This document shows, piece after piece, positions 11,831 through 22,500 of a stretch of DNA of 64,000 nucleotides. Position numbers and translations under genes: made by a program. The notes under the pieces are model-generated. The model saw nothing but the letters and a program-made list of their open reading frames with translations, did not search any database and was not told the origin of the DNA. Origin of the DNA: Undaria pinnatifida (Eukaryota; Sar; Phaeophyceae; Laminariales; Alariaceae); the NCBI GenBank assembly GCA_012845835.1, contig JABAKD010000020.1, positions 4,066,913-4,130,912 on the forward strand. Reading direction: 5' to 3'. The stretch's first letter is position 1. Every line of letters begins with the position of its first letter.

Positions 11831-12129
11831 TGAAATGATAATATTGGTATGCATTATCAGAAACAGAATCTGCGAACTCGAAAATAGGATCTCAAAGCTC
11901 AAAACCAAAACCTCAAAACTCAATAATGAAATACAGTATCAAATATCAAAAACAAAATCTGCAAACTCGAAAACATGACCAACACTCCAAACCTATCAAA
12001 GTCTGGAACCTATATTATATGCGTGAAGTACCGTAGTCTATCGAAGAAGTTTACTAAAGAAATCACGCTCTCAGTCCAAAATCAACTCATATTCATGGAA
12101 AAGTTCCTGTGAAAACAGATGATTCTTTG

Positions 12130-12580
12130 TTAAGGGTTTTCGTCAAGAAATCAGCGTGCTAGAATTTCGACTGCACATGAGAGACACTAAACCGTCCCTT
12201 CTCGACAATCTCTCGCAGGAATTAGTGACGTATATCGGTGTGCATCGAGTTAGAGTTGGTTACGGGGTTAACCCCCACCTGAGGTTTTTTCGTTGTCCTC
12301 AAAAACCTCGATGTACGGGTCTCCAAACTCGGGCAATAGGAAATGCCACACAGACGGCAGGGAAGTGCCTCCTCACAAGTATTCTGCCATCGCAACATAC
12401 TCCGTCTCACTCGTGGAGAGTGTGGGGCACGTTCGGGTCCTATAAATCCATTGAATGGCCACAACCCCACACATCACGGCTCCATCCCATGCGGACTTCC
12501 ACTTAGTTTCCTTGGGAGCATAGGCTGCATCTGCGTAAACCACCAGCTGTAGATCACTGCCCCTCTGAAACATAACGCTT
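12130..12580 (-). pseudogene. copia RNase H remnant
   Basis: LQLVVYADAAYAPKE (catalytic Asp), GAVMCGVVAIQW, TLSTSETEYVAMAEYL (catalytic Glu), then in shifted frames NPVTNSNSMHTDIRH and HADFLTKTLNKES. These are the ordered RNase H motifs of copia elements; several frameshifts and a stop before HADFLTK show decay. Confidence 0.82.
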
Positions 12581-12719
12581 TAGCTGCTCGAGGCATTCAA
12601 GTACTGCAACATTCCTCTCGTGGCGTTCCAGTGCCATTGCTTGGGGGTATGCGCAAACCTCCCTACCGCCCTCACGGCATTCGAGATGTACTCACGGCAT
12701 TCCAGATATCGGGTCTCGC

Positions 12720-13316
12720 CTGGTTAGCAAGTCACATCAAAGCCCCTACCAGTTCGCGGAATTGTACCCCCCACCGGGCTCATTCTCGTCAAACTCTCCA
12801 AGAAAAAATCAGTCGGAAGTGGAGTGTTCCTACCTGCGGTCACGCCAAATCGCTTGATTGTCTTCTCCGCAAAGACTTCTGTGAGATCGTTAATAAACCC
12901 GCGACCTTGTCTCGGGAATATTGACAGCCAGCGTACCATCGTAGCTTGCCGTGGCTATTGATAGGGACAAGCTTGCCCAAGTCCTCGCAAAACAGGTCAC
13001 ATATCTCTTTACGGTCTACCGCAAAAATGTCATCCACGTGCGCCGCTGCAACAACGGAGAGTCAATCTAAAAACACAGAGACCCGCTAGACTCTGCTCAA
13101 AAGGAAGACTCTTCAGATGGGTGACTAGGTCTTTGTCCGAAGATCTCGACGCTTGCTTCAGACCGTAGAGACTGCGTTTAAGGGGTACAACGTTCCCAGA
13201 TTAAGCACTGCAGCGTTTTGGCGTACGCGTCCAAACCACCCCTTTCAGCTCGGCCTGGACAAACGCCTGTTGTACGTCAAAATTACATAGATGTCATTGC
13301 AACTCGCGTGCAATAG
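12720..13316 (-). pseudogene. copia reverse transcriptase, central and C-terminal part
   Basis: Resumes with LCNFDVQQAFVQAEL (first catalytic Asp), then LKRSLYGLKQASRS, AHVDDIFAVDRK (the catalytic DD), LRWYAGCQYSRD and LTISQ, and in a shifted frame RFGVTAGRNTPLP. Stops follow ELQ and KRCSA, and there is a frameshift after LTISQ. Confidence 0.82.
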
Positions 13317-13911
13317 TGTCACAAACGGGTCATGGGTGGCCTACAAATCACTCACCTTCGCGGCCGTTCTCACGGTCCGTGCAGACATACAGCGGCGGTA
13401 CTCCCTTTCCCTGGATCCTCCGTCTCGTATTGTTTTTCCGGGCCCTCTGTGCCTGTATGCTGAATTCAGTAAAGCGGGATTTGGATGGCAACTCCGGTTC
13501 TCGGGATGTGTCGATTCCAAGCTAGGCACACGCGCGGAGCGGGTGTTCGAGCTATATAGCAGCGCAATGGGATGCAGTATGCATACGATACGGGTGACGT
13601 ACATGCACAGGAATGGTGCGTGACAGTGTACAGTGATTCGGTACTTTCGTTCTCTCATCGACCGTGCTTAGTAAACACGTGTGGATTGTCGGTGCATGAA
13701 GAAGGATGAACCAGTTATGATTAAGTCTTCGAAATCCTTCAAACCCTATTATGCAAACGGCTGAGTGCCGCTGCTTTTCCACGGGAATGCAGCAGGGATT
13801 TTCCGACAACTCGACCCCTACTAACATTCTAGGCCCTCAGCATACAGCTTCGTATGGACAGCCATACAGATAATTGTATTGCTGGTATCCTGAAATCAAG
13901 GCGCCGTAACA
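13317..13911. mobile_element. Solo-LTR-like insertion in the copia RT
   Basis: About 595 bp separates two halves of one RT domain. It begins TGTCAC and ends GTAACA, the TG..CA ends of LTRs with a short imperfect inverted repeat. The flanking host sequence CAATAG occurs on both sides (13,311-13,316 and 13,910-13,915); ATAG is the duplication if the terminal CA belongs to the insert. A palindromic TATA-like GCTATATAGC lies at 13,551. There is no coding content. It could also be a non-LTR insertion with chance TG..CA ends. Confidence 0.68.
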
Positions 13912-14100
13912 ATAGCTGCCATAAAACGAAAGCCAGGCGCGGCGGGGGTTGGGGCAAAAGTCTCGTTGTAGTTATCTCTCGGACGTTGGCTGAATCCTCT
14001 ATCTACAAGTCGCGCGTTCGCCTTCGCTACCTTACCGGTTTCATCTGCCTTCCACGTAAAGACCCACATGACCAATATCACGTCCCCGCGTTTAGCTGCT
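13912..14100 (-). pseudogene. copia reverse transcriptase, N-terminal part
   Basis: WVFTWKADETGKVAKANARLV and GFSQRPRDNYNETFAP, then FRFMAAI, are the start of the RVT_2 domain. The domain is interrupted directly after MAAI by the insertion at 13,317-13,911 and resumes beyond it. Confidence 0.8.
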
Positions 14101-14457
14101 AAGCTACTCCGAATGTTCTCGCCCCTTGAAGTCCAGAGAGCTCCTGATGGGTCAAATACCCCCAGTTCACACTGTACTCCGAGTCCATAGACGCTTCGCA
14201 TGTCGCGGGCTCCGAACGCTCGTTCGCGTGGCATGTTGTTAGGGGAGGGAGGCTGTTGGGTGGGGCCTGGTTGTAAACGGCATGGTCTGCTGGCCCCGGA
14301 GCAGTTGTCGCTTTGTGGTACGCTCTCGTACTCGCGCGTGTTTGTCCCGGTTTCAAGAGCTCATTGTCTGGGGGATCCTCGTCAATGTGAAGGTTTTCGG
14401 TCTCCGGTACGGACGACGGCGACATCACCCCCGGAGGCAGCACCACCATCGGTGGCG

Positions 14458-14923
14458 TCGGCATCGTTACCGGCGTCATACAGATGGCACCGTTACCATG
14501 GTCGGTGTAACCGGTAGCACCGGTGGCACCTGCGGAACCGACGGCACGTATCTGACGTGCCAATCGGCCTCCCACACCACCGGTGCGGCAGCCGTCCACG
14601 TGTCCGGCCCAGCAGCGATGATCGGCACCCGCTCCATCTCCCAGGTGACGTCCCGCGTGTCGCTCGTTAGGCCAGGACCTTGACGGAGTCTCGGCATCGT
14701 TACCGGCGTCATACAGATGGCACCGTTACCATGGTCGGTGTAACCGGTAGCACCGGTGGCACCTGCGGAACCGACGGCACGTATCTGACGTGCCAATCGG
14801 CCTCCCACACCACCGGTGCGGCAGCCGTCCACGTGTCCGGCCCAGCAGCGATGATCGGCACCCGCTCCATCTCCCAGGTGACGTCCCGCGTGTCGCTCGT
14901 TAGGCCAGGACCTTGACGGAGTC
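14458..14923 (+). repeat. 233-bp tandem duplication in the copia post-integrase region
   Basis: Bases 14,458-14,690 are repeated at 14,691-14,923. Both copies read TCGGCATCGTTACCGGCGTC at the start and GACGGAGTC at the end and give the same translation, so the event looks recent compared with the decay around it. 233 is not a multiple of three, so the duplication shifts the frame. Confidence 0.92.
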
Positions 14924-15079
14924 CCGAGATTGTTCCGCCCCCTGTTGAGGTAGAAGCACCTCTCCGTCTTGGGCTCCGACTTATTGGCGCGTTAAATGCG
15001 GCGGAATCCGGGCTACATGAACGCGAGGGTGTTGTCTCCCAAAATATGCTTCGTACAAGCACTTGTAGCATGCGTTTGC

Positions 15080-15660
15080 CGTGGTCGTCGTGGCGTCAAG
15101 GCAGTAGTTCATGTACATGGTCGCTTCCACCCAAAAACGGTCAAGGTCCGGTAGTTTCCCGGGGAACAGCCGGGGGGCTCAAGGCAAGCGGTCGTGCCGC
15201 CTTCCTGGATCAGGCCGAGCCCGCGGTTGAACACGCGGTTGTGCTTCGGCCCATTGACCCCGGTGTCCTCATGCGGATGGTCATATTTCTGCAAATCGTC
15301 GCGATCATCGCGTTCACGAACTCCGCCCCGTTGTCAGTTCGAAAGCATTAGACGACGTCACCGACGTCGGTCAGGCATTTCGCCGTTGCCGCCGCAACGT
15401 CGTCCGCACTCTTGCTCCTGAGGTGGTAGAGCTATGCCATGCGCCTCGCGTCATCCTTGAACAGGGTCAGATACAGCCCCCCCAGCAGAAGCGATTTTGC
15501 TTGGGCCGGCAAGGTCAACGAAAACGCGCTGCGGGGGTTGGGTCCTACGAGAGGAAGGCACCGTCAGCTTGATGTGATGCTTCTTGGCCGTTTCGCGCAG
15601 AAGACCCTCGTCCGTGTGGGCGTTGTACACATGGAAAACGTTGATGTGTTCCTCTCCGTG
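15080..15660 (-). pseudogene. copia integrase remnant
   Basis: HINVFHVYNAHTDEGLLRETA (zinc-binding His pair region), RVFVDLAGPSKIASAGG (first catalytic Asp), FRTDNGAEFVNAMI at about 15,318-15,344 (second Asp) and RGLGLIQEGG. In the last block the expected catalytic Glu before RGLGLI is replaced (NRGLGLI). There are two in-frame stops and one frameshift. Confidence 0.78.
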
Positions 15661-16173
15661 AAACGTCGGGCGCCGGGAATTAGCACGACAGCAGCAGTCG
15701 CCGGGCTTAACGCGGCGGGAAGAATGGGGTGGAGCTCTACCGGGGGGGCAGTCTGCGGTAGTACCGAGGTAAAATGCACCATCGGGGGGAAAGCCTCTAC
15801 CGCTACTGCAGAATCTATTGCTGCCCGTACCCCCGGCGGCATCACCACAGGTACCGGCGCACAAGGGGGGGGAGGGAGGAGGTAGCTGTACCGACGCGAA
15901 AAAAAGGGAAGGGGTGGTTTACTGCTCCGGCAGTGCCTATGGCTTAGCCCACCCTCGGCGCCGGTGGCACGGGAAGTAGCGCCGGCGTCCTTACCGGCGG
16001 CACCACCTCAGATACCGGCGCGCGGGGGTTCCATTGGGGGTACTCCGCCGCTACCGATCGGCCTACCGCTACCATCACCCCCGGCGATGAGGGCGTGGAT
16101 TGAATAGCCGGCGTCCTCGCCGCCGGTATCACCACAGGTACCGGGGCGAGAGGGGGGGGGGTTAACTTTACCG

Positions 16174-16560
16174 TCAACGCCGTTGCGCCAAGCATGCGCT
16201 GTCGACGGGGGCGGAGGGGGAGAAAGTAATTTCGTTCAGTCGGGAACATGCTCTGTCTTTCGGGAAAGTTAGTCGGCCACCCAACAGGTGGACACCTATC
16301 GCAATAAGGGTGACTTTCTGGTTCGCCTGGACAGCTTGCAGTGACAGCAAGTTAACCGACATGGCAGGACCGAATGGTACACTCTCCAGGGTCACGCGTT
16401 CGTCGTGGTTGTTGTCAAAAACCAAGCCTAAGCTCCCTATGTACTCTACTGCTGGGGGAGTAACATCGCCAATGTACACTGTAGCGTTCTCAGGGGAGGG
16501 GGGGCGCAGGTTGTACAGACAGTGATTGTTCGGGGTCATATAGTGTGTCGCCCCTTTTTT
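16174..16560 (-). pseudogene. copia aspartic protease remnant
   Basis: HYMTPNNHCLYNL is the segment that follows the catalytic DSG motif in copia proteases. FGPAMSVNLLSLQAVQANQKVT and GVHLLGGRLTF are the flap and C-terminal parts. The expected DSGCSRH ahead of it is not present in frame; sequence upstream reads SYRWIAN and then diverges, so the catalytic site is lost. Confidence 0.75.
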
Positions 16561-16739
16561 TTTTTATCCTGCGGGGGATGGAGACACATAACGCTTAAGC
16601 TCACCACACCTCCACGTATTGCCATATATGTCGAGATTAAATTTTGCTCAACTGCATTCGCAATCCAGCGGTAGCTGTCACCCCATTGGCGGTTATCCAG
16701 CTATCACCACCTCTCTACCAAATATCTCACTCTGAACGG

Positions 16740-17100
16740 CAACTACTAACGCTCGATCCATAGCGGATTGTACTGTCAAGACATATGACGAGTCGTCGGA
16801 GAGCGGGTACTGCGGCGGCTGTTGTTGCTGCTGTTGCTGTACATACTGCTACGGTTATTACTGGTGGTGCTGCTTCACCTCGTGCTGTTGCTGTCGCTGC
16901 TGCTGGTACTGCTGCGCCTTGTACTGATGCTGCCGCTGCTGCTCAAGAATCTATCGCTCCTCGAGTGATTATTGTTGCTGCTGCTGTTGGTACTGCTGTG
17001 CGTCATACTGCTGTAGCCACTGCTGCTCAAGTTGCTGCTGTTGCTTGTGGCTTTGCTGCTGCTAATTCGCTTCTTGGTGGGGTGTTGGAGCAGGGTTATC
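16740..17100 (-). pseudogene. copia Gln-rich gag-protease linker
   Basis: CAG/CAA-rich sequence reading QQQQLEQQWLQQYDAQQ and QQQQQQQPPQYPLSDDSS in one - strand frame, interrupted by stops, then SYVLTVQSAMDRALVVAVQ. It leads into the protease region. The imperfect trinucleotide run explains the long open frames in the other frames here. Confidence 0.65.
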
Positions 17101-17519
17101 GAGTAGAGGTGTGGCGCTTGTCGCCACGAGCCTATGGTTAGCGTGTATAGGGTTAACACGTTTCGCGGAAGGTTTGGCTCCTGTTTGAGGCTGACGATGG
17201 TGGTACACTTATTTATGAAATGACCGAACAGACCGCATCTGAACCAACGTCAGCAGGGATCTGCTTGGTGGATGCCCGGCTCCTTTCCTTGCGGTTGGCA
17301 TAGGTTGAGGGCCTACCCGGCCTCGTTATACAGGTGGTTATTGCCCGGGGGGTGTCTCTCGGGTCCCACGAAACTCGCATTCCTCACCGGCGACCACGCC
17401 TGGCGACCACCGCTGCCGCCGTCACCGCCGTAACCTCTGTTGCCGCCGCGGCCACCGCCACTACCATAGTTGTCGCCGCCACCACTATATCACCACCGCC
17501 ACCGGCGCAGCCGCCACTG

Positions 17520-18327
17520 TTACTCCTGCCGCCGCCACCGCCGTTGTTGGCGCGCGCGTCTTTCTTTGGTAATTTCTTCTTTGGTTACCCTGATCTTGCT
17601 GCTGTTGCTCACCAATTCCGTCCTTCCCTGGGCCATCCTAATCGCCCTGGTGGTGATCAGTCGGGGAAAATCTTGGATCCGCCAGCGGCGATCAAGACGT
17701 GGGCTGAGCCGTCGATCGCCTTCCTGGTCTCCTCCATCTCCCGGTGGGCTGTGCGTACTCGGTCTTCGATGTGAGTCATAGTCAGGTTGGGTGTGTACTG
17801 GAGTAACGTTTTGTCGAGCGCATAGTCCGACGAAAAGCATTGCAACATTTGGAGGTTTTGCCTCTTGGTCAGACTTGGCAATGCCTGCTTCAGCCAGCTT
17901 CTCCCTGATTATGCTCGTCGTCTCAAAATAAAGAGCAGGTGCCTCCCTATCGACCATTTTGGCGTCGATGTATTAGCGCAGGTATGCCTGCTTGTTTAAA
18001 TAGTCGTTTGGTCCGGCGGAGTTCGTCCATCGCGAGGCTAGGGCTGCCGATATCGTAGAACTTCCGCAGCAAGGATGAGTTGGTTGCCGCGGTGGTTATG
18101 CCTTCACGGGCCCTGCAAGCTGACTCTACCTTCTCTCGCCAGAAATAAAAATACAACACTTCCTTAGCTCTAGCGTTAGAGCCCTGAAATATAGTGGGGT
18201 TATCTGTCTCTTTGAGCGCACCTTCGGAGGTGTTTGGGACTGCCCAAGACGTCATCTCCTTCGTCCAGGTGGAAAAACCATCTACCTCGTCCTTTACGTT
18301 AGGTGCGGGCTTACCAAAAACAACCAC
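17520..18327 (-). pseudogene. copia gag remnant
   Basis: The frame at 18,327-17,947 has WTKEMTSWAVPNTSE and NPTIFQGSNARAKEV, the N-terminal pattern of copia Gag. A shifted frame at 17,881-17,657 has LQMLQCFSSDYALDKTLL and REMEETRKAIDGSAHVLIA, the Gag tail. At least two frameshifts separate them. A Gly/Asn-rich basic tail follows (17,400-17,560). Confidence 0.75.
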
Positions 18328-18399
18328 AAACGTTCCTGGTTGGATACGCTCCCCAGGTTGCTCTGAGGCGATACCTCCTCCTCGGTGTGGGAGCCTCTC

Positions 18400-19095
18400 C
18401 TATTGAGTTCTCTTCTCTCTCTCTCTTCCTCTCTCTCTCCTCAGCTGGATGAGCTTGCGGTGCTTGCCCTGCTTTGACGCTCGACGCACCAGAACGTTTT
18501 TGCCTACTACTGTGAAATATGGTAGAATCCTGCCGCGACTGCCGGGAGCTCGGTGAGGACGACGATCGTCGTCAACACGTTGCAGCATCCCTACCAGGAG
18601 CTGCTCCCGGGTGTCCATCAGAGAAACCACCAGCTGTTGCAACCTTTGTTCGTCAACTGTGGGCCGAACTTCAAGCACTCGTAGTCCCCCTCGAGGAAAG
18701 CAGTAAAGGCCATACGCAGCTCACGATACACATCATGACGTGGTAAGAGGTCGTTTGCGACTTCTTTCAGCCTCGCCGTGTTTAAGGCCTATTTTACGGC
18801 CGGTAATACCACAACCCACTCGCTGATCGGCCGCCTGTCCTCGTCGAACATCGCTTTCGCTCCGTGGATCACTTCGTGCATCATGCGCTTGACGGTCCCG
18901 TTGGTCCACGCAGTGTTGGCCTCTGAGAAAACGGTGCTCAACACCCAGTGTGTCGCCAGCTTGTACATCGCGCGGTTGCGGAACTAAGTCGCGTTGTCGC
19001 TCATCCACGTGGTTGGCGGCCCGAACGTGGCACGCTAGTGAACAACCTGTTCCACGGCAGCAAAAGCCAAAGGAGCAGTACAGCCACGGCAGGGC
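18400..19095 (-). pseudogene. Ty3/gypsy-type integrase remnant
   Basis: One - strand frame from about 19,090 reads WMSDNAT (catalytic Asp), then ANTAWTNGTVKRMM, where the usual catalytic Glu (TVERM) is Lys, and RRPISEWVVVLPAV and ALNTAR, with stops at several points. A shifted frame at 18,678-18,400 (VDEQRLQQLVVSLMDTREQL, RGRILPYFTVVGKNVLVRR) continues into the C-terminal domain. It is truncated at about 19,100 by an inverted-repeat element and at 18,445 by CT-rich sequence. Confidence 0.75.
18410..18445 (+). repeat. CT-rich microsatellite at the copia/gypsy junction
   Basis: TTCTCTTCTCTCTCTCTCTT continuing into CTCTCTCTCC. It separates the gag end of the copia remnant from the gypsy integrase remnant, possibly the insertion point. 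Confidence 0.85.
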
Positions 19096-19100
19096 GGTCA

Positions 19101-19334
19101 TTTGAGGGCCCTTTTGTTTCAGTAGCTCGGCGTCACTCGCTCGAGTGACTCCCCGCCTCCATTGCCGTCTTGAGTGTCCGTGCTGTTGTAGTTGTCGATA
19201 TGACCGGGCAATGAGAATGTAAGCTACTCTGCGCCAACAAAGTTGCCTATCGCGTAGGTACAGAGTCTCTCGTGCGAGTGATCCACCCCCGGTAGTGCAA
19301 ACGGGGGTACCCCCGCCCTACCACAGACTTGAAC
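19101..19334. mobile_element. Inverted-repeat element (CGAGTGA family), copy 2
   Basis: Shares GGGGGTACCCCCGTTTGCACTACC, CACTCGCACGAG and CTCTGTACC with the element at 3.0-3.3 kb on one arm, and CCCTTTTG, TTTCAGT and GTCACTCGCTCGAGTGAC on the other. It sits directly at the truncated end of the gypsy integrase remnant, 107 bp before the transporter start. Confidence 0.55.
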
Positions 19335-19440
19335 TAAAATGTGCCCCAAACTTCAATTTTTCCTGTTAAACATTTACCCTGCATCTTGTATTCTCCCTCG
19401 TTTTTTTATCGGGGTCCTGTACCGCATATGTTCCGGAGAA

Positions 19441-19579
19441 ATGGCGCCGTTTCCATATCTTCCTATGGTGGCAATCATGGCCTCTCTCGTCACCGATTGG
19501 GTTCTTCATATGAATGTCGTGGCTTACGCGGGCTTTATGGTGGTGCATCTGGGCGTCGTTGACGACAAGGACAAAGCAG
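19441..19579 (+). CDS. MFS transporter exon 1
   Basis: First recognised exon, residues 1-46 plus one base. It encodes a short N-terminus and helix 1, ending in GFMVVHLGVVDDKDKAG, the family's loop before helix 2. The donor is AAAGCAG/GTGAGA. An open frame continues upstream of the ATG to 19,339, so the true start could lie further left. Confidence 0.8.
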
Positions 19580-22500
19580 GTGAGATCCCCAAACACGATT
19601 TCGTAGGTCAGCGGTCTGTGATTTGTCGGAACTAGCTTTTTCTTACGTGCGATGGCGGGGTACCACTCCGTCGGGGCTCCGGCTCTATTTTTCTGGGTGG
19701 TACTAATACGATAAATTTTCTCTCACGCTTGCTACAATAGGCCTGGGTAGCACTATGTGGCCAACCACCTTTCGTGGGTGCCGACGGTTGTCGTCTCACT
19801 AACTACCCAATACTTTTCGAAACCCCCATTCGCGATTTACCTTGTTTGTATTACTCGTTTGGTGTATACTTACCTCGTATGTACACGTGTGCCACGATAG
19901 AGATGTCACTATTTTTGCCAAATAATTCTCTGGATGGTATGGGGCTCCTTAACCCCAATTGCCGAAATGTCACTGAAATGTCGTTTTTACTTTGCAGCAA
20001 CTTTTTCGTGTACCTAGATGTAGACCACGGCTTTGTTCATCGGGTCGCGCTCTCAGTTCACTCTTCCATGAATTTTAGGGTTAGGGTTGGGAACCAAGTG
20101 ATGCATCTCGCCGCACCGTACCATGTCTGCGGGTCACGGGATGGTTCGCTTTCCTCCAAGTCGGCTAAGGTGTAGAGCTACCTCGAGTGCGGACCACCCG
20201 AAAAAATTAATGTCACACCTACCGTTTTAGCATGCATCTCTTGCTGGTTGCCGAGGGCGGAGATAGAGCTCCGATTCCATGTCTGCCTTTGGTGACGATC
20301 ACGTACATGGCTAGTCTGGTCACTGGTGTCATCGTCCGGGTGAATGTCCGGGGGGCCAAACCGGGTTGTGTGGTCGAGTCTTCTTGGCGTTGTCGATGAC
20401 AACAGGGCAAAGCCGCGGCAAGACTGGTGATTGTTGGTGAAATGTTGCCTGTTTTACGGAGGGTTGGTGCTTGCCGGTGTTCGTCCGAGGCGCTGGGGGA
20501 GGTGAGGGGGTGTACTCATTTCATGCATTGTCGTAGTTGTATGACCACAGACTCGCGCAGCCCTAAACCTCATGAACGGAGCACATCGACCAGGCAGACA
20601 TTGCATGCATGAAGCGCGAAGCATCGTGAGGTGTGCGGCGAGTCGCATGAAAGGTGAGGGAGGGGGGGGGGTGGTTTCGCCCGCGTCAGTGAGTTCGCAA
20701 AATTTACTGTTGATTGGATAACTCGTTCAGGATTACGTAGTAGTCTGGTCTGTAGAGCACATAGTTTAAGCTTCGCGTGTTGCCAGCTCGTCCCGCGACG
20801 TAAATGGGTCAACCCATACATTTTGACGTATGCTCCTCACATCTTGGGGTAGCCTAACACCGTGCGATGGCGCGCGTGTGGTACAAACGATGATGTACTT
20901 CCTCTGTGTTTTGCCTACGTGTTGAACCTACAGGACACCATGCTGGTTTGCTTTGTGCGGGTTTTATGACCGGCCGCTCGGTCTCCTCGCACTTCTGGGG
21001 CATGGTTTCCGACAGATACGGCTGCCGTTTTGTTATGGCTTTCGGACTGTCCGTGACGGTGGCCCTGTCCCTAGCCTTCGGGTGTTCGCCTACGTTCGCG
21101 TGGGCCGTTACTCTCAGGTGGGGTATACTCCGCAGTGTAGATGGGGGTTCTAGCGGGGCAAACAATAAACACCAATAAACACACACTCGCACATTCATGC
21201 TGGCGAAATATGAGCGAAAATATTCATCGGGGGCAATAACAACATTTACATTCGCGTGTATCTTACATCAGTGGGAGCGTGCGTGCGATAACTTTCGAGA
21301 GGACGCAATGCGCGTAGAAGAATGTACGGACCAGGCGTTGTATAGTACTTGGAGGCCGGTCGCCCCGGTGGCGTATCAGGTTATTGTCAAGGCTGGTATA
21401 GGTCAGTTTCGTGAGGTCGAATCCCCCCGAGTGCACATTCGTATAAAATGGTGGGGACCGTTTTTTGTGCAGAAATTGCCTTGCGGAGAGCGCGACAGCG
21501 TGAGGTAGCAACACTCGATGAAAAATCGACAGGCAGTGGGAGTGCTGAACCATATGTGCAAAAAACGTTGAAGGCAAGAACCTCGGGGGAGGAGGGACGA
21601 CACCGATGACCACGGCTTGTCCATAAGCTGGAAAGCAAACGTGTGCGAAAAAGAAAAAAAAAAAAGTACGAGGGCCACGTCGATAATATCCACGGGTGGC
21701 TATTACAGTACGACCAAAGCTACGGTAGAGGTAGGAGTTTTCGTCTGCAATTGGTTCTTAATGACGGGGCTCCTTAACCCCAAATAGTCGGAAAATAGGC
21801 CCCCTTAACCTTTGCATGACTCTCGTTCCATACCGAGGTCATGAGGTGTTTCGTCCGGTGGCAGTTATATGTTTAACCAAGCCAGTTTCTGGGAGTGGTT
21901 TTGAGCTCCCAAAGTTGTGGAAAGCTCAGAAAAAAAGGCGTGCACCCATATCGTAGCACGCATTTTAGGGGGGTCACTTTAATCGGGACAGTTTTTTTCA
22001 GTGTCTCGGGGTCCCTCCGGCGAGCGACCCCGGTGCTCCTTCGTGGTGTTAAGCTTTCGGTTTTGACCAATGCTACGATAGAGCTACACCATGTTTTTTC
22101 TGAGGTTCCTTCATTTGGGAGCTTAGGACCTCTTGCAGAACAAAATGTGAGGAAAGTTGAAATTGCTACCACCGGATGAACAATCCTGTGCCCTATTATA
22201 GGTACACGACGAGCATTGTGAAAAAAAAAAACTCATTTCGACGATTGTGGGTCAAGGAACCCCGTCGTTCAGAGACCGTTTTATACGACAAGTGATACCT
22301 TCATCGTAGCACGCGTCGTTTGTGACATGAAACACTCCCCACCAGACCTAGCATGACGATACGTTCGGCCGCACGTGCAGTAATTCGCTGATAACAACCT
22401 GTCTACACTGCTACGGTCCTGGCACGGCATCCCAGGTTTCTGCTAGGGCTACTGAACGGCACGCTAGTGGCGGGAAAAACGATCGTTTCCGATGTGTGCG

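Larger units (their letters stand above)
12090..18400 (-). mobile_element. Decayed Ty1/copia LTR retrotransposon
   Basis: Gag, Gln-rich linker, protease, integrase, reverse transcriptase and RNase H occur in Ty1/copia order from high to low coordinates on the - strand. Every domain carries stops or frameshifts, so the element is inactive. The end of RNase H runs to HADFLTK and a stop near 12,090. Flanking LTRs could not be delimited by eye. It carries a 233-bp tandem duplication and a ~595-bp insertion in RT. The left flank is degenerate repeats; the right flank is a CT-rich microsatellite and a gypsy-type remnant on the same strand. Confidence 0.88.

Noticed and set aside
20085-20100. Interstitial telomere repeat (TTTAGGGTTAGGGTT)
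   Set aside because: Only about two units; expected by chance in 64 kb.
21355-21440. Functional tRNA gene
   Set aside because: A and B boxes are present but no cloverleaf with a plausible anticodon and acceptor stem can be drawn, and an identical body follows in another copy; SINE is the better reading.
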